Source: Phycisphaerales bacterium (GTDB lineage Bacteria; Planctomycetota; Phycisphaerae; UBA1845). Taken from it: a stretch of 64,000 bases of DNA. The notes beneath the pieces are model-generated. The model did not search any database. It had not been told where the DNA came from and saw nothing but the letters and a program-made list of their open reading frames with translations. A program made the translations under genes and the position numbers. Position 1 is the first letter of the stretch; each line of letters begins with the position of its first letter. The stretch is taken from positions 17,411 through 81,410 of the forward strand of contig JABFSN010000122.1 of NCBI GenBank assembly GCA_013140575.1, in the 5' to 3' direction. Of the stretch, positions 26,082 through 34,812 are shown piece by piece.

Positions 26082-27386
26082 ATGAGAGTTCTGATCGTCG
26101 GTGGAGGGGGGCGGGAGCACGCGATGGCGGTGAGCGTGGCGAAGTCCGCGCGGCGGCCGGAGATAGTTTGCGCGCCGGGGAACGCGGGGACGGCGACGGT
26201 GGCGGAAAACGTCGACGTGGCGGCCGAGGACATCGACGGGTTATTGGCGTTGGTGGAGGAGCGGGGCGTCGATCTGACGTTGGTGGGGCCGGAAGCGCCG
26301 TTGTGCGCGGGAATCGTCGACCGGTTTGAGGCGGCCGGTCGGCGGGTTTTCGGTCCGAATGCAAAAGCGGCGCGATTGGAAGGGGACAAGACGTTTTGCA
26401 AGAAGCTGCTGATGGAATCGGGCGTGCCGACGGCGTCGGGCCGGTGTTTCGATCGCTACGACCACGCCCGGCAGTATCTGGCCACGCGGGACACGCCGCA
26501 GGTGGTCAAGGCGGCGGGATTGGCCGCGGGCAAGGGGGTGGTGGTGTGCGACGATCCGGCGGACGCGATTCTGGAGGCGGAGGCGATGATGGTGGAGGGC
26601 CGGTTCGGCGACGCGGGCCGGCGGATCGTGGTGGAGGAGAAGTTGGAGGGGGAGGAGCTGTCGGTACACGCGATCGTCGACGGGCACAGCGTGTACGTTT
26701 TGGAGTCGTCGCAGGATCACAAGCGGGTTGGCGACGGCGACACGGGTCCGAACACGGGAGGGATGGGTGCGTACAGTCCGGCGCCGATCGCGACGGACGA
26801 GGTGCTGCGGGAGATTGAATCGGAGATTCTCGTGCCGGTGTTGGATGCGTTGGTCCGCCGGGACATTCATTATCGGGGCGTTTTGTACGCCGGGTTGATG
26901 TTGACGGCCGGCGGACCGAAGGTGCTGGAATTCAATTGCCGGTTCGGCGATCCGGAGACGCAGGCGATGTTGCCGCGGATGAAGACGAGCCTGCTGGACG
27001 TGGCCGAGGCGTGTCTTGACGGGCGGTTGGATGGACTGTCGTTGGAATGGGATCCGCGTCCGGCGGTGTGCGTGGTGATGGCGTCGGGGGGTTATCCGGG
27101 GTCGTATCAACGGGGGATTACCATTGGCGGATTGGACGCCGCGGCGGCGATCGCGGACGCGTTCGTCTATCACGCGGGAACCACGACGCTTGACGGTCGA
27201 GTCGTGACCAACGGCGGGCGGGTGCTGGGGGTGACGGCGCTAGGCGATACGATCCAGGCGGCGCAGGATCGAGCGTATCAGGCGATCGATTGCATTCGGT
27301 TTGACGGCGGGTTCTGCCGGCGGGACATCGGGGCGCGGGCGTTGGGGGTGCGACCCGCGAAGACGGTCGGTCCGCGGGTTTTATGA
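26082..27386 (+). CDS. purD: Phosphoribosylamine--glycine ligase
   Basis: GAR synthetase, 434 aa, ATP-grasp fold. It joins glycine to phosphoribosylamine with ATP in step two of de novo purine synthesis, in the cytosol. The N-terminal '[14 protein letters not shown]' is diagnostic; '[12 protein letters not shown]', '[15 protein letters not shown]', '[11 protein letters not shown]' and '[11 protein letters not shown]' follow in family order. The start is the ATG at 26082; the frame stays open through the repeat array to 25734, but that part is not protein-like. glyA follows, so glycine production and use are neighbours. The upstream hairpin array would lie in or near its promoter or leader. 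Confidence 0.93.
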   Translation: MRVLIVGGGGREHAMAVSVAKSARRPEIVCAPGNAGTATVAENVDVAAEDIDGLLALVEERGVDLTLVGPEAPLCAGIVDRFEAAGRRVFGPNAKAARLEGDKTFCKKLLMESGVPTASGRCFDRYDHARQYLATRDTPQVVKAAGLAAGKGVVVCDDPADAILEAEAMMVEGRFGDAGRRIVVEEKLEGEELSVHAIVDGHSVYVLESSQDHKRVGDGDTGPNTGGMGAYSPAPIATDEVLREIESEILVPVLDALVRRDIHYRGVLYAGLMLTAGGPKVLEFNCRFGDPETQAMLPRMKTSLLDVAEACLDGRLDGLSLEWDPRPAVCVVMASGGYPGSYQRGITIGGLDAAAAIADAFVYHAGTTTLDGRVVTNGGRVLGVTALGDTIQAAQDRAYQAIDCIRFDGGFCRRDIGARALGVRPAKTVGPRVL

Positions 27387-27499
27387 GACGTTTGCATCGC
27401 GCCGGGCAACGGCGTAGTCTGATGGCACCGGCCAGCGCGCGAAGGCGGGCGTCCGGTGGGCTCGCGCGAACGCGACGATGGGACGGGTGTCGTCGTGCG

Positions 27500-27562
27500 T
27501 TCGGCATGGCCACGCGAGCGTGGGCCATGGCACCCTGGGCGTGGGCCATGCCACCCGGTGTC
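27500..27562. repeat. Hairpin repeat between purD and glyA
   Basis: One unit of the GGCATGGCCACGC/GCGTGGGCCATGGC family followed by a partial second half-unit (GCGTGGGCCATGCCACCC). It lies about 30 nt upstream of the glyA start and belongs to the same family as the seven-unit array. Confidence 0.7.
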
Positions 27563-27592
27563 TGGGTCCTGTCACACGGTCGTCACGGAACA

Positions 27593-28864
27593 ATGCCAAT
27601 GTCCACGATTGAACATTCGTTGCAATCATCGGCGATTGCGGAAGCGGATCCGCGCGTGTGGGAGATCGTGCGGGCGGAGGAGCGTCGGCAGCAGCAGACC
27701 ATTGAGCTGATCGCGTCGGAAAACCATGTGTCGCGCGCCGTTCTGGAGGCGGTGGGATCGGTTTTCACCAACAAGTACGCGGAAGGATATCCGGGCAAGC
27801 GCTACTATGGCGGCTGCGCGAACATGGACGCGGTCGAGGAGTTGGCGCGGCAACGGGCCAAACAGTTGTTCGGCTGCGACCATGTCAACGTGCAGCCGCA
27901 TTCGGGGAGTCAGGCGAACGCGGCCGTTTTGCTGGCGGCGTTGCAACCGGGTGACACGGTCTTGTCACTTGATTTGGCGCACGGGGGGCACCTGTCGCAC
28001 GGTTTGAAGGTCAACATCAGCGGACTGCTGTACCACATCGTGTCGTACGGCGTCGATCGCAAGACCGAGCAATTGGACATGTCCGAAATCCGCCGATTGG
28101 CGCGGGAACACCGGCCGAAACTGATCATTTCCGGGGCCAGCGCCTACCCGCGGACGATCGATTTCGACGCGTTCAGCGAGATCGCGGCCGAGGTGGGCGC
28201 GGAGCACATGGCCGACATCGCCCACATCGCCGGACTGGTGGCGACGGGGTTGCACCCCAGCCCGGTTCCGACGGCGTCGTTCGTGACCACGACCACGCAC
28301 AAGACGCTGCGCGGGCCGCGCGGTGGAATGATTCTGTGCAAGGAGGCGTGGGCGAAGAAGATCGATTCGCGGATTTTTCCGGGCACGCAGGGCGGGCCGC
28401 TGATGCACGTGATCGTCGGCAAGGCTGTTGCGTTTGGCGAGGCGCTGGACGCGGGGTTCAAGCGCTATCAGCAGCGAATTCTGGATAACGCCCGGGCGCT
28501 GGCCGAGGCGTTACGGCGTGCGGGCAACCGGATCGTGTCGGGCGGAACGGACACGCATCTGATGCTGGTGGACCTGCGGCCGTCGTATCCGAATGTGTCC
28601 GGCCGCGACGCGGAGGGGTGGCTGGAACAGGCGTGCATCATCACCAACAAGAACATGATCCCGTTTGACGAGCGCAAGCCGACGGAGACCAGCGGGTTGC
28701 GGATCGGCACGCCGGCGGCGACGACGCGCGGGTTGGGCGTCGCGGAAATGAAGACGACGGCCGGGTGGATCGATGACGTGTTGCGATCGGGCGGCGATGC
28801 GGCGGTCATTGAACGCGTCCGCGGCGACGTGCATTCCCTGTGCGAACAATTCCCCATTCCGTGA
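27593..28864 (+). CDS. glyA: Serine hydroxymethyltransferase
   Basis: A 423-residue PLP enzyme converting serine and tetrahydrofolate to glycine and methylene-tetrahydrofolate in the cytosol. Family signatures: '[12 protein letters not shown]', '[16 protein letters not shown]', the PLP-lysine K237 in '[14 protein letters not shown]', and '[10 protein letters not shown]'. Length is normal. The start is the ATG at 27593 (MPMSTIEHS; an ATG at 27599 is also possible). The longer frame from 27383 runs through the hairpin repeat and is rejected. It follows purD by about 200 bp on the same strand. Confidence 0.94.
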   Translation: MPMSTIEHSLQSSAIAEADPRVWEIVRAEERRQQQTIELIASENHVSRAVLEAVGSVFTNKYAEGYPGKRYYGGCANMDAVEELARQRAKQLFGCDHVNVQPHSGSQANAAVLLAALQPGDTVLSLDLAHGGHLSHGLKVNISGLLYHIVSYGVDRKTEQLDMSEIRRLAREHRPKLIISGASAYPRTIDFDAFSEIAAEVGAEHMADIAHIAGLVATGLHPSPVPTASFVTTTTHKTLRGPRGGMILCKEAWAKKIDSRIFPGTQGGPLMHVIVGKAVAFGEALDAGFKRYQQRILDNARALAEALRRAGNRIVSGGTDTHLMLVDLRPSYPNVSGRDAEGWLEQACIITNKNMIPFDERKPTETSGLRIGTPAATTRGLGVAEMKTTAGWIDDVLRSGGDAAVIERVRGDVHSLCEQFPIP

Positions 28865-28923
28865 TTGATCGGCCGACGGGATTGGACGCCCGGTTCGCCA
28901 ATCGCCCTGCGAAAAGGTTGCGA

Positions 28924-29101
28924 CTAGTGCTCGATCGCAGCCAGTTCTTCAGGGTGGCACGGGCAAGCGTACTCGCTTGCCCGTGGTCTCCGACTTTCGG
29001 GTTCGACTGCGATTTCAACGCGCCGGCCGGTCGCACCCGGACAACGGAGTACCGTTGTCCGTGCCACCCAACCCCAAATATGAGCTGCGTCAGAACACTG
29101 G
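28924..29101 (-). repeat. 178-bp MITE-like element, copy 3 (inverted)
   Basis: Same 178-bp length as the 16.8-kb copies but in the opposite orientation, with the same two hairpins (GGGCAAGCG...CGCTTGCCC and GGACAACGG...CCGTTGTCC). The ends are CTAGTGCT and AACACTGG, slightly decayed. It begins about 60 nt after glyA and overlaps the first codons of the next gene. Confidence 0.7.
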
Positions 29102-29745
29102 TCGCGTGCGCGGCCGGATTGTTGGTTTGTCTTGCGGCGTGCGGATGCACGGGTTCGGGCTGGATCAAGGCGGTTCCGGTCAGGTTCAACAAGCTGTCGC
29201 CGACGGAATCGTTGGACGCGCGGTACGACGCCGATGCCTGCTGTCACTGGATTGACGCGCGCGGAAACCTGTGCGTGGCCATGAGCGCGGGCGGATCGCC
29301 GCCGCCGGACGGCGACGCCCGGCGGTCGACGTCGGTGTCGATGGTGCTGGGGCCGCCGCCGGCGTCGACGGGCCAGACCTATCGTGTGATGCGTGACACC
29401 ATGCGGATGACGGCGCGCGATGGATCGAGCCACGTGCGGTGCGCGTCGCTGTCGGGCATCGTGACGGCGTGGTACGACGGGAGCGGGTGTCTGCACGGCC
29501 GATTTCGGTTGTTCGCCAAGCAGCAGCAGTTTCACATCATGATGGGCTGGTACGGCGATCTGCGGCAGTTGATGTACGGGGAATTCGTGGCGGTTCCCGA
29601 TGCGGTCCGCGGGGCGCGCGTTTTGGGGCGGACGGAACTGAACGGTATGGAGCGGACGGCGGGCAACGATCGCACGCCGGTCACGGTTGGCGGGCCGGGT
29701 CAGGGCGAAACCGAAGCGGGCGACCGCGGGAGGGGCAGGTCGTAG
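29080..29745 (+). CDS. Lipoprotein of unknown function; start codon inside a repeat
   Basis: A 221-residue exported protein. The signal region 'VACAAGLLVCLAACGC' ends in a lipobox-like cysteine. The mature part is mixed alpha/beta with several Cys (for example 'DADACCHWIDARGNLCVAM') and a Gly-rich polar tail; no family recognised. The only sensible ATG (29080) and the first seven codons lie within the 3' end of the third 178-bp element, so the mobile sequence supplies the translation start. A later start would remove part of the signal peptide. Confidence 0.6.
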   Translation: MSCVRTLVACAAGLLVCLAACGCTGSGWIKAVPVRFNKLSPTESLDARYDADACCHWIDARGNLCVAMSAGGSPPPDGDARRSTSVSMVLGPPPASTGQTYRVMRDTMRMTARDGSSHVRCASLSGIVTAWYDGSGCLHGRFRLFAKQQQFHIMMGWYGDLRQLMYGEFVAVPDAVRGARVLGRTELNGMERTAGNDRTPVTVGGPGQGETEAGDRGRGRS

Positions 29746-29771
29746 TGTGGTAGCGTGGTTTTGAGCGGCGA

Positions 29772-31064
29772 CTACGGCGTATTCGGGGATGTCGAGCTGA
29801 TTGAGTCGCGGACGGCCGAGAGCGCGGCGTCGAGTTGGGGGTCGATCCGGGGCTCGGCGGCGTCGCTCCCGATGGTCCGGTCGCTACGCGAACGCGAGTT
29901 GCGGGCGCGTTGATCCCCGGTAATCGGGACCAACCGGTCGGGAATAATTCCCCACGAATCCGAATCGTCCGCGCCGGGTTGTTTGTGGATCATCCGGCCG
30001 CCGGGCAACTGATAATGGGCCACGGTTAGCCGGACGCCCGCCCGTCCATCCTGAACGTGAATGAAATCCTGCACGGTGCCCTTGCCGAAGGTGCGTTCGC
30101 CGACAATGACGGCCCGGTGGTGATCCTGCAGCGCGCCGGCCACGATTTCCGACGAGCTGGCCGACCCGGCGTTGACCAGAATTACGAGGGGCAGATCGCG
30201 GACGGTGCCTGCGTCGCCAGCCAGGTAGGTGTGCGAGCCTTCCGAACGGTTGACGGTGGTCAGGATGACGCCGGACGTGACGAATCGATCGACCATGGCG
30301 ACGGCCTGGGTCATTAAGCCGCCTGCGTTGAAACGAAGGTCGATGATCAGACCGCGAACGTCGGACCGCAGCAGGTCGTTCAGTACGCGATCGAAATCGT
30401 CCATCATGCCGCGGCCGAATTGCGACACGCGGACGTAGCCGATACGGGCTGCGGTGTCGGCCCAATAGACCCAGCGCCCGTTTTCTTCGCGCGCGAAGCC
30501 CTCGACGGCGGGCCGTTGAACGCGTTCGCGCGGGATGGTCAGTTCGATGGGTTTCCCCGAACGACGCACGGTCAGGTTGACTTGCGTTCCGGGCGGACCG
30601 TCGAGCAGTCCCTCGACGTCGAACAGGGACAGGTCATCCACCGGGCGGGCGTCAACGGCGACGATCTCGTCACCGGACTCGATTCCGGCGAGCATGGCGG
30701 GTCCGTGTTCAAACGGGGCGATCACCGTGATGCTCGCGCCGACCAGGCCCAGTTCGACGCCGATTCCGGTGAATTCGCCGGTGTTGCGGCGGCGGAAGGA
30801 CTCCATTTCATGGGAGGCGACGTAACCGCTGTACGGGTCGAGCTCCGACAACATGCCGCGGATGGCGCCGTCCACGAGGGTTCCATCGCGGAGGGGGCGG
30901 ACGTAGTGCCGATGGACGAGGGTGTCCACCTCGATTAGGGGGGCATAGGTTCGATAGACGGAATCCTGCTCGGCGGCCATGGGCGTCAGCCCGTAGAACA
31001 TGGCCGCGATAATCAGGACGAGGCAAATCCACACGGACGGTCGTCGGGACATGATGGGTTCCAT
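29772..31064 (-). CDS. S41 family carboxy-terminal processing protease
   Basis: A 430-residue CtpA/Prc-type periplasmic protease. An N-terminal membrane anchor (VWICLVLIIAAMFYGL) is followed by the N-terminal helical region, a PDZ domain (about 100-170, 'GIGVELGLVGASITVIAP') and the S41 catalytic domain. The nucleophile lies in 'NAGSASSSEI' (301-305) and the catalytic Lys is K328 in 'FGKGTVQ'. It trims C-termini of exported proteins. The polar tail after 380 is extra. Start 31064 (MEPIMSRR); the ATG at 31052 is also possible. It stands alone, divergent from the YkgJ-type gene. Confidence 0.88.
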   Translation of the reverse strand: MEPIMSRRPSVWICLVLIIAAMFYGLTPMAAEQDSVYRTYAPLIEVDTLVHRHYVRPLRDGTLVDGAIRGMLSELDPYSGYVASHEMESFRRRNTGEFTGIGVELGLVGASITVIAPFEHGPAMLAGIESGDEIVAVDARPVDDLSLFDVEGLLDGPPGTQVNLTVRRSGKPIELTIPRERVQRPAVEGFAREENGRWVYWADTAARIGYVRVSQFGRGMMDDFDRVLNDLLRSDVRGLIIDLRFNAGGLMTQAVAMVDRFVTSGVILTTVNRSEGSHTYLAGDAGTVRDLPLVILVNAGSASSSEIVAGALQDHHRAVIVGERTFGKGTVQDFIHVQDGRAGVRLTVAHYQLPGGRMIHKQPGADDSDSWGIIPDRLVPITGDQRARNSRSRSDRTIGSDAAEPRIDPQLDAALSAVRDSISSTSPNTP

Positions 31065-31289
31065 GAAAGGCCCCGAGACGCCGCCGCAGTCGAATCAGAA
31101 CCCCGGACGCGAGTAGGGGCCCGAACGGAGACACGCGTCGCTCGTTAGGCGAGCGCCCGTCGCATATGCGGCGTTGACGCCGCGGCGGCCCGCCACTCGC
31201 GTGGCGGGTTCTGATGGGGGCGCCGTACCCCCCGCATTCATCGTCATGACGTTCCGGCGACCCAAGCCAGCGATGGTGGGATTGGGTGT

Positions 31290-31318
31290 TTGTCGTTTTC
31301 GGGCGGACCGACTATGCT
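31290..31318 (+). promoter_or_regulatory. Candidate promoter for the Cys-cluster gene
   Basis: TTGTCG, a 17-nt spacer, then TATGCT, ending 23 nt before the ATG at 31342. Weak consensus match but good position and spacing; inference. Confidence 0.3.
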
Positions 31319-31341
31319 GGTTTTGGTCCGGAAAGGTGGGC

Positions 31342-31800
31342 ATGGAACGGCCGAAAGCGGAAAACGTCGTCGTCGTCGCGAGGTCCGCAAAATGGTACGC
31401 GGACGGTCTGTCGTTTTCGTGTACGCAATGCGGGAATTGTTGCAGCGGCCCGCCGGGGTACGTGTGGGTGACGCGGGAGGAGATCGCCCGAATCGCGAAG
31501 TTCCTGGGACGCGCGAACGGGCGTTTGGACAAGGCGCAGGTGCGCCGCGTCGGCTTGCGTCACAGCCTGACCGAAAAACCGGACGGCGATTGCGTTTTTT
31601 TGAAACGTCGTGACGGCAAGGCGTATTGCGGCGTCTACGAAGCCCGGCCGGTGCAGTGCCGGACGTGGCCGTTCTGGAACGAGAACCTGCGGACGCAGGC
31701 GGATTGGGATGCCGCGGCCGGGAACTGCCCGGGGATGAACGGCGGGACGCACTTCGGATTCGTCGCCATCGAGGAATTGCGGCGCCAGCGGAAAACGTGA
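31342..31800 (+). CDS. YkgJ-family cysteine cluster protein
   Basis: A 152-residue cytosolic protein with the family's Cys motif near the N-terminus: C27-x2-C30-x2-C33-C34 ('FSCTQCGNCCSG'). Further conserved cysteines follow in 'GDCVFLKR', 'GKAYCGVYEARPVQCRTWPFW' and 'GNCPGM'. The family (Zn/Fe-S CxxCxxCC) binds metal and its function is not settled; it may be an oxidoreductase or metallochaperone. A GAAAGGTGGG ribosome binding site lies just upstream of the ATG at 31342, which decides the start. Confidence 0.82.
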   Translation: MERPKAENVVVVARSAKWYADGLSFSCTQCGNCCSGPPGYVWVTREEIARIAKFLGRANGRLDKAQVRRVGLRHSLTEKPDGDCVFLKRRDGKAYCGVYEARPVQCRTWPFWNENLRTQADWDAAAGNCPGMNGGTHFGFVAIEELRRQRKT

Positions 31801-31952
31801 CGATTGTCGGGATCCAGTTTTCGAGGTCGTTCAATTGAACGGGGCGCCCGACAGCGGTTTTGACGGGAGCCGACGGCGAACATAGGATCGCCGCCGCGGT
31901 GTCGTGCATTCGGGGACGAACGAATCAACCGGAACATTTGGGTGTCGGAATC

Positions 31953-32228
31953 ATGAAAAGCGCGATCCTGGTCATCCTGGCGATCATGTTAACGGCGGCG
32001 CCCCTGTCGGGCTGCAACGTGGGTCGGACGTCGGCCGATGTCGGTTACGCCGGCAAACTGTTCATGCAGTCGCAGAACCTGGGGCCGACGCTGACGCATT
32101 CGACGGCCGATCACATGCACACGATCAGCGCGGTCATCGACCGGGACACGCGGGCGCTGTTCGACGATCTGGACATACTGTACATGACCGACCGCCCGTC
32201 ACGGCTGACCCGCTGGCACGATCGCTGA
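31953..32228 (+). CDS. Small lipoprotein, unknown function
   Basis: A 91-residue protein from the ATG at 31953. A short basic start and hydrophobic stretch end in 'APLSGC', a good lipobox at Cys21. The mature part 'DHMHTISAVIDRDTRALFDDLDILYMTDRPSRLTRWHDR' is charged and ends in a basic segment. A similar short lipoprotein ending in such a tail is often seen in planctomycete genomes, but no named family is recognised. The Rieske gene follows after 45 nt. Confidence 0.6.
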   Translation: MKSAILVILAIMLTAAPLSGCNVGRTSADVGYAGKLFMQSQNLGPTLTHSTADHMHTISAVIDRDTRALFDDLDILYMTDRPSRLTRWHDR

Positions 32229-32273
32229 TCGTCATCGCCGCGGCCTATCCACCACCAACCGACAGCGCACGTC

Positions 32274-32600
32274 ATGGGCATGACGAGACTGATCGAATTG
32301 AAACGCTGCGCCGATGAAGGCGGGACGTTTGTGTCGGTCGGCGGCCGCGAGTTGGCCGTTTTTCGATCGGGCGACGACGTGACCGTAATAGACAACTCGT
32401 GCCCGCACGCGGGCGGGAACTTATCGGGTGGGGATATGACCGACGGCGTCGTGGAATGCCCGTGGCACAATTGGCGGTTCGATTTGCGGACCGGTGTGTG
32501 CGAGCACGCCGCGAATGTGCGTGTGGCGCGCTACACCGCCGCGGTTCGCGACGGTTGGGTATTCGCGGAACTGCCGGATGGCAGATCATCACCGGGCTGA
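32274..32600 (+). CDS. Rieske [2Fe-2S] ferredoxin-like protein
   Basis: A 108-residue soluble electron-transfer protein. Both cluster-binding motifs are present: C43-P-H45 ('SCPHAGG') and C62-P-W-H65 ('ECPWHNW'), so the 2Fe-2S ligands are complete. It resembles the small subunit of nitrite reductases and dioxygenase ferredoxins, but no partner enzyme is encoded nearby, so its electron acceptor is unknown. The start is the ATG at 32274, with another at 32280. Confidence 0.85.
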   Translation: MGMTRLIELKRCADEGGTFVSVGGRELAVFRSGDDVTVIDNSCPHAGGNLSGGDMTDGVVECPWHNWRFDLRTGVCEHAANVRVARYTAAVRDGWVFAELPDGRSSPG

Positions 32601-32980
32601 CGAATGGGTGCGTGACACATGCGGCGGCGTCCTTCCGTGTCCGCGGAGAGACGCGGGTCGGCCCACGACGTGGGTACGTTGAAAACGAGATCGATCTAAA
32701 GCCCCGGCAGGGGCATTCGGGCCAAAACTCGACCGCCCCTACCGGGGCTTGAGACGGGAACGCGGTCATTCCTTCCCACGGCTTCCGCCGTGGGCTAGCG
32801 ACGGGCGCCCCTACCGGGGCTGATGCAATCGTCGCCTAAAGTGTCACGGACCGCTGACGAATCCGCTTGACGTGGAGGCGGCGCTGTTGGGGCGGCGGCA
32901 GTCGAAAAAAGAAGCCCCCGGACGTCCATTCGTTCGGGGGCGCGATGATGCGGACCGGGCGCTGAGTGCGGCGGCCCGTT
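32601..32980. other. Intergenic region with short palindromes, no gene seen
   Basis: About 380 bp holding two copies of a CGCCCCTACCGGGGCT palindrome (near 32730 and 32807), a shorter related GCCCCGGCAGGGGC near 32700, and the terminator below. No gene. Confidence 0.5.
32905..32941 (-). terminator. Rho-independent terminator, minus strand
   Basis: On the minus strand GCCCCCGAAC pairs with GTCCGGGGGC (one mismatch) and is followed by TTCTTTTTT. It lies about 40 nt after the stop of the SecD-head-like protein gene. Confidence 0.75.
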
Positions 32981-33895
32981 CTACTTGATCGAGATCGTCG
33001 TCTGGGCGGACACGTTCATGTCCAAGGCCTCGCTGTTGGGGCCCAGCAGCACGGTTTCATTTCCGCGATTGACGGTCACGATGCGAAACGTTCCCTTCGC
33101 GTCGGCGGTCGGCTTAAACGTATAGGTTCCGAGGTACACCCGGCCGACGCCATCGACGCCGCCCGACGGCAGGGCGTTGGCGATGCGTTTGAGCGTGGGA
33201 TTGATGGCGCGGTAGCTTTCCGTGCCGCCGAAGATGTAATCGCCGCGGCCGGTATCAACCTCGGCCTGTTCGAATTTCAGCGAACCGGCATCACCCCCGA
33301 CAGCGTCCAGCGTGATCTGGTACCCGCGAAGTTTCTTGACATTGTTGGCGAATATCTCGACGTGGAACGTGTCGGCCGCGGTTCCGGCGGCCGCCGACGG
33401 AACCAGCACGAGGTTGTCGCGCCGCGCGACGTCGCGCGACGACAACGAGTTCATCACCCGATCGGCATCGGCGGTGGTCAGGCCGGAAATCTGCATCCGG
33501 CCGCGGGTCAGGGCCGAGGCGACGACCGGCGCGACGACCAGCTTTCCATCGATCAGCACGGCGATGCGGTCCGCCTGGGCATCGGCGGTAAGGCCGGCGA
33601 TGCGCCCGGCGGCGGCTTCGGTCAGATCGATCTGGATGGCATCGCGCCCGGCCGCGGTCACCGATTCCGTGTGGGCCACGTCGCCGTCATTCAAGATCGG
33701 TTTACGGGAGACGTAAATCGTCTGTCCGTCGGGAAGGGCCATGGCGTCATGCCCGCCCCGTTCGGAATCGGCGGCGAGGCGAAATTCAATGAGCGATCGT
33801 TGAATCTCGCGGTCGGTCCGCTGGGCGGCGCGGTCCTGCGCGCTCGCGGCCGAGGCGACCACGGCCACGGAAAGCAAACTGATGATCGTACGCAT
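32981..33895 (-). CDS. Secreted protein with SecD-head-like and cohesin-like domains
   Basis: A 304-residue exported protein. The signal peptide is 'MRTIISLLSVAVVASAASAQ'. Residues about 30-145 resemble the periplasmic P1 head of SecD ('IEFRLAADS...YVSRKPILNDGDV', 'IQIDLTEAAAGRIAGLTAD', 'IAVLIDGKLVVAPVV'). Residues about 160-300 resemble a cohesin-like beta sandwich ('FHVEIFANNVKKLRGYQITLDA'). There are no membrane helices after the signal, so it is not a translocase. AAAGGA sits 6 nt before the ATG at 33895, deciding the start over the longer frame to 33946. Domain assignments are by eye and the role is unknown. Confidence 0.65.
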   Translation of the reverse strand: MRTIISLLSVAVVASAASAQDRAAQRTDREIQRSLIEFRLAADSERGGHDAMALPDGQTIYVSRKPILNDGDVAHTESVTAAGRDAIQIDLTEAAAGRIAGLTADAQADRIAVLIDGKLVVAPVVASALTRGRMQISGLTTADADRVMNSLSSRDVARRDNLVLVPSAAAGTAADTFHVEIFANNVKKLRGYQITLDAVGGDAGSLKFEQAEVDTGRGDYIFGGTESYRAINPTLKRIANALPSGGVDGVGRVYLGTYTFKPTADAKGTFRIVTVNRGNETVLLGPNSEALDMNVSAQTTISIK

Positions 33896-34230
33896 CGTGC
33901 ATCCTTTCGTTGAAAAACATTCAGGCCGTCCGGCCTCGGAAATCAAAACAGGGGTGGACGCCGACCATGCCGAGAATGTCCTGGCGAACAGATCGCGCGC
34001 CCCATAACAAAGTTACGGACAGTCTACAGGGTTTCTGTCGGCCGAAAAAGGGGGTGGCGATAAGCGCCGCAGCGGAGGGAGTGCGTCGCCCCCGAAGGCG
34101 GGCGATTTGTTGTGTTTTTTGAGCAGGAAATGGCGATTCGTGTCGGACATGCGGCCGTTTTTGCATTGACAATGGAATCACTGCAATGGGCGTATTCCGG
34201 CGACACATTTAGAGTTACGATGCGGGGGAC
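33896..34230. other. Divergent promoter region of the sigma factor gene
   Basis: About 335 bp between the secreted protein gene and the ECF sigma gene. It contains the hairpin at 34086-34120 and a TTGACA at 34166-34171 with a weak -10 (GCGTAT, 34190-34195) 18 nt away. No gene. Confidence 0.45.
34086..34120 (+). terminator. Terminator-like hairpin upstream of the sigma gene
   Basis: TCGCCC pairs with GGGCGA across a GAA-capped stem (34086-34105), followed by TTTGTTGTGTTTTTT. No plus-strand gene ends just upstream, so it may be an attenuator or insulator ahead of the sigma gene, or may end read-through from the Rieske gene region. Confidence 0.45.
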
Positions 34231-34812
34231 ATGCCTGACAACACCGATCAAGGCAAACCCGCAGGGTATAGGGCCGGCCCGACGATGGACAGGGACCAGT
34301 TCGCCGAGCAGGTCCGATCGTCATTCCGCGTCTTCTGGGGCATCGCGGTGGGGATCGTGGGTGAGCCGTCGCTGGCGGAGGACGTGGTCCAGGAAGCGAC
34401 CGTCGTCGCCATGGGAAAGCTCGGTCAGTTCCGCGAGGGGACCAGTTTCACGGCCTGGATGGGCAAGGTGGTTCGCTATGTGGCGTTGAATCACGCACGG
34501 AAAGAACGGAAGCGGCGCCCTTCGCCGGTGGATCCGGAGACGTTGGATGGGCTGGGCGCGATGGCCAGGGAAATGGAACCAGCGGGCGGCGCGCCGTTCG
34601 ACGCGCGGGTGACGGCGGCGCTGAAAGAGGTCAACGAGGTGGCGCGGACGTGTTTGCTGCTCCGCACCATCGAGCGCATGGGTTATGCGGAGATTGCGGA
34701 GTTGTTGGGAATCCCGCCGGGCACGGCCATGAGCCACGTGCACCGCACGCGGAAGTTTCTACGAGACCGATTGGCGAGCATGGCGCCGGAAGGACGGCAG
34801 GGCATTGAGTAG
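34231..34812 (+). CDS. ECF-type RNA polymerase sigma factor
   Basis: A 193-residue sigma-70 family protein. Region 2 ('EPSLAEDVVQEATVVAMGKLGQFREGTSFTAWM') and region 4 ('TCLLLRTIERMGYAEIAELLGIPPGTAMSHVHRTRKFLRDRL', a helix-turn-helix) are present with a short linker, typical for ECF sigma factors. It directs core polymerase to a specific regulon. Its stop overlaps the downstream gene by 8 nt, which encodes the likely anti-sigma factor. Start ATG 34231. Confidence 0.87.
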   Translation: MPDNTDQGKPAGYRAGPTMDRDQFAEQVRSSFRVFWGIAVGIVGEPSLAEDVVQEATVVAMGKLGQFREGTSFTAWMGKVVRYVALNHARKERKRRPSPVDPETLDGLGAMAREMEPAGGAPFDARVTAALKEVNEVARTCLLLRTIERMGYAEIAELLGIPPGTAMSHVHRTRKFLRDRLASMAPEGRQGIE

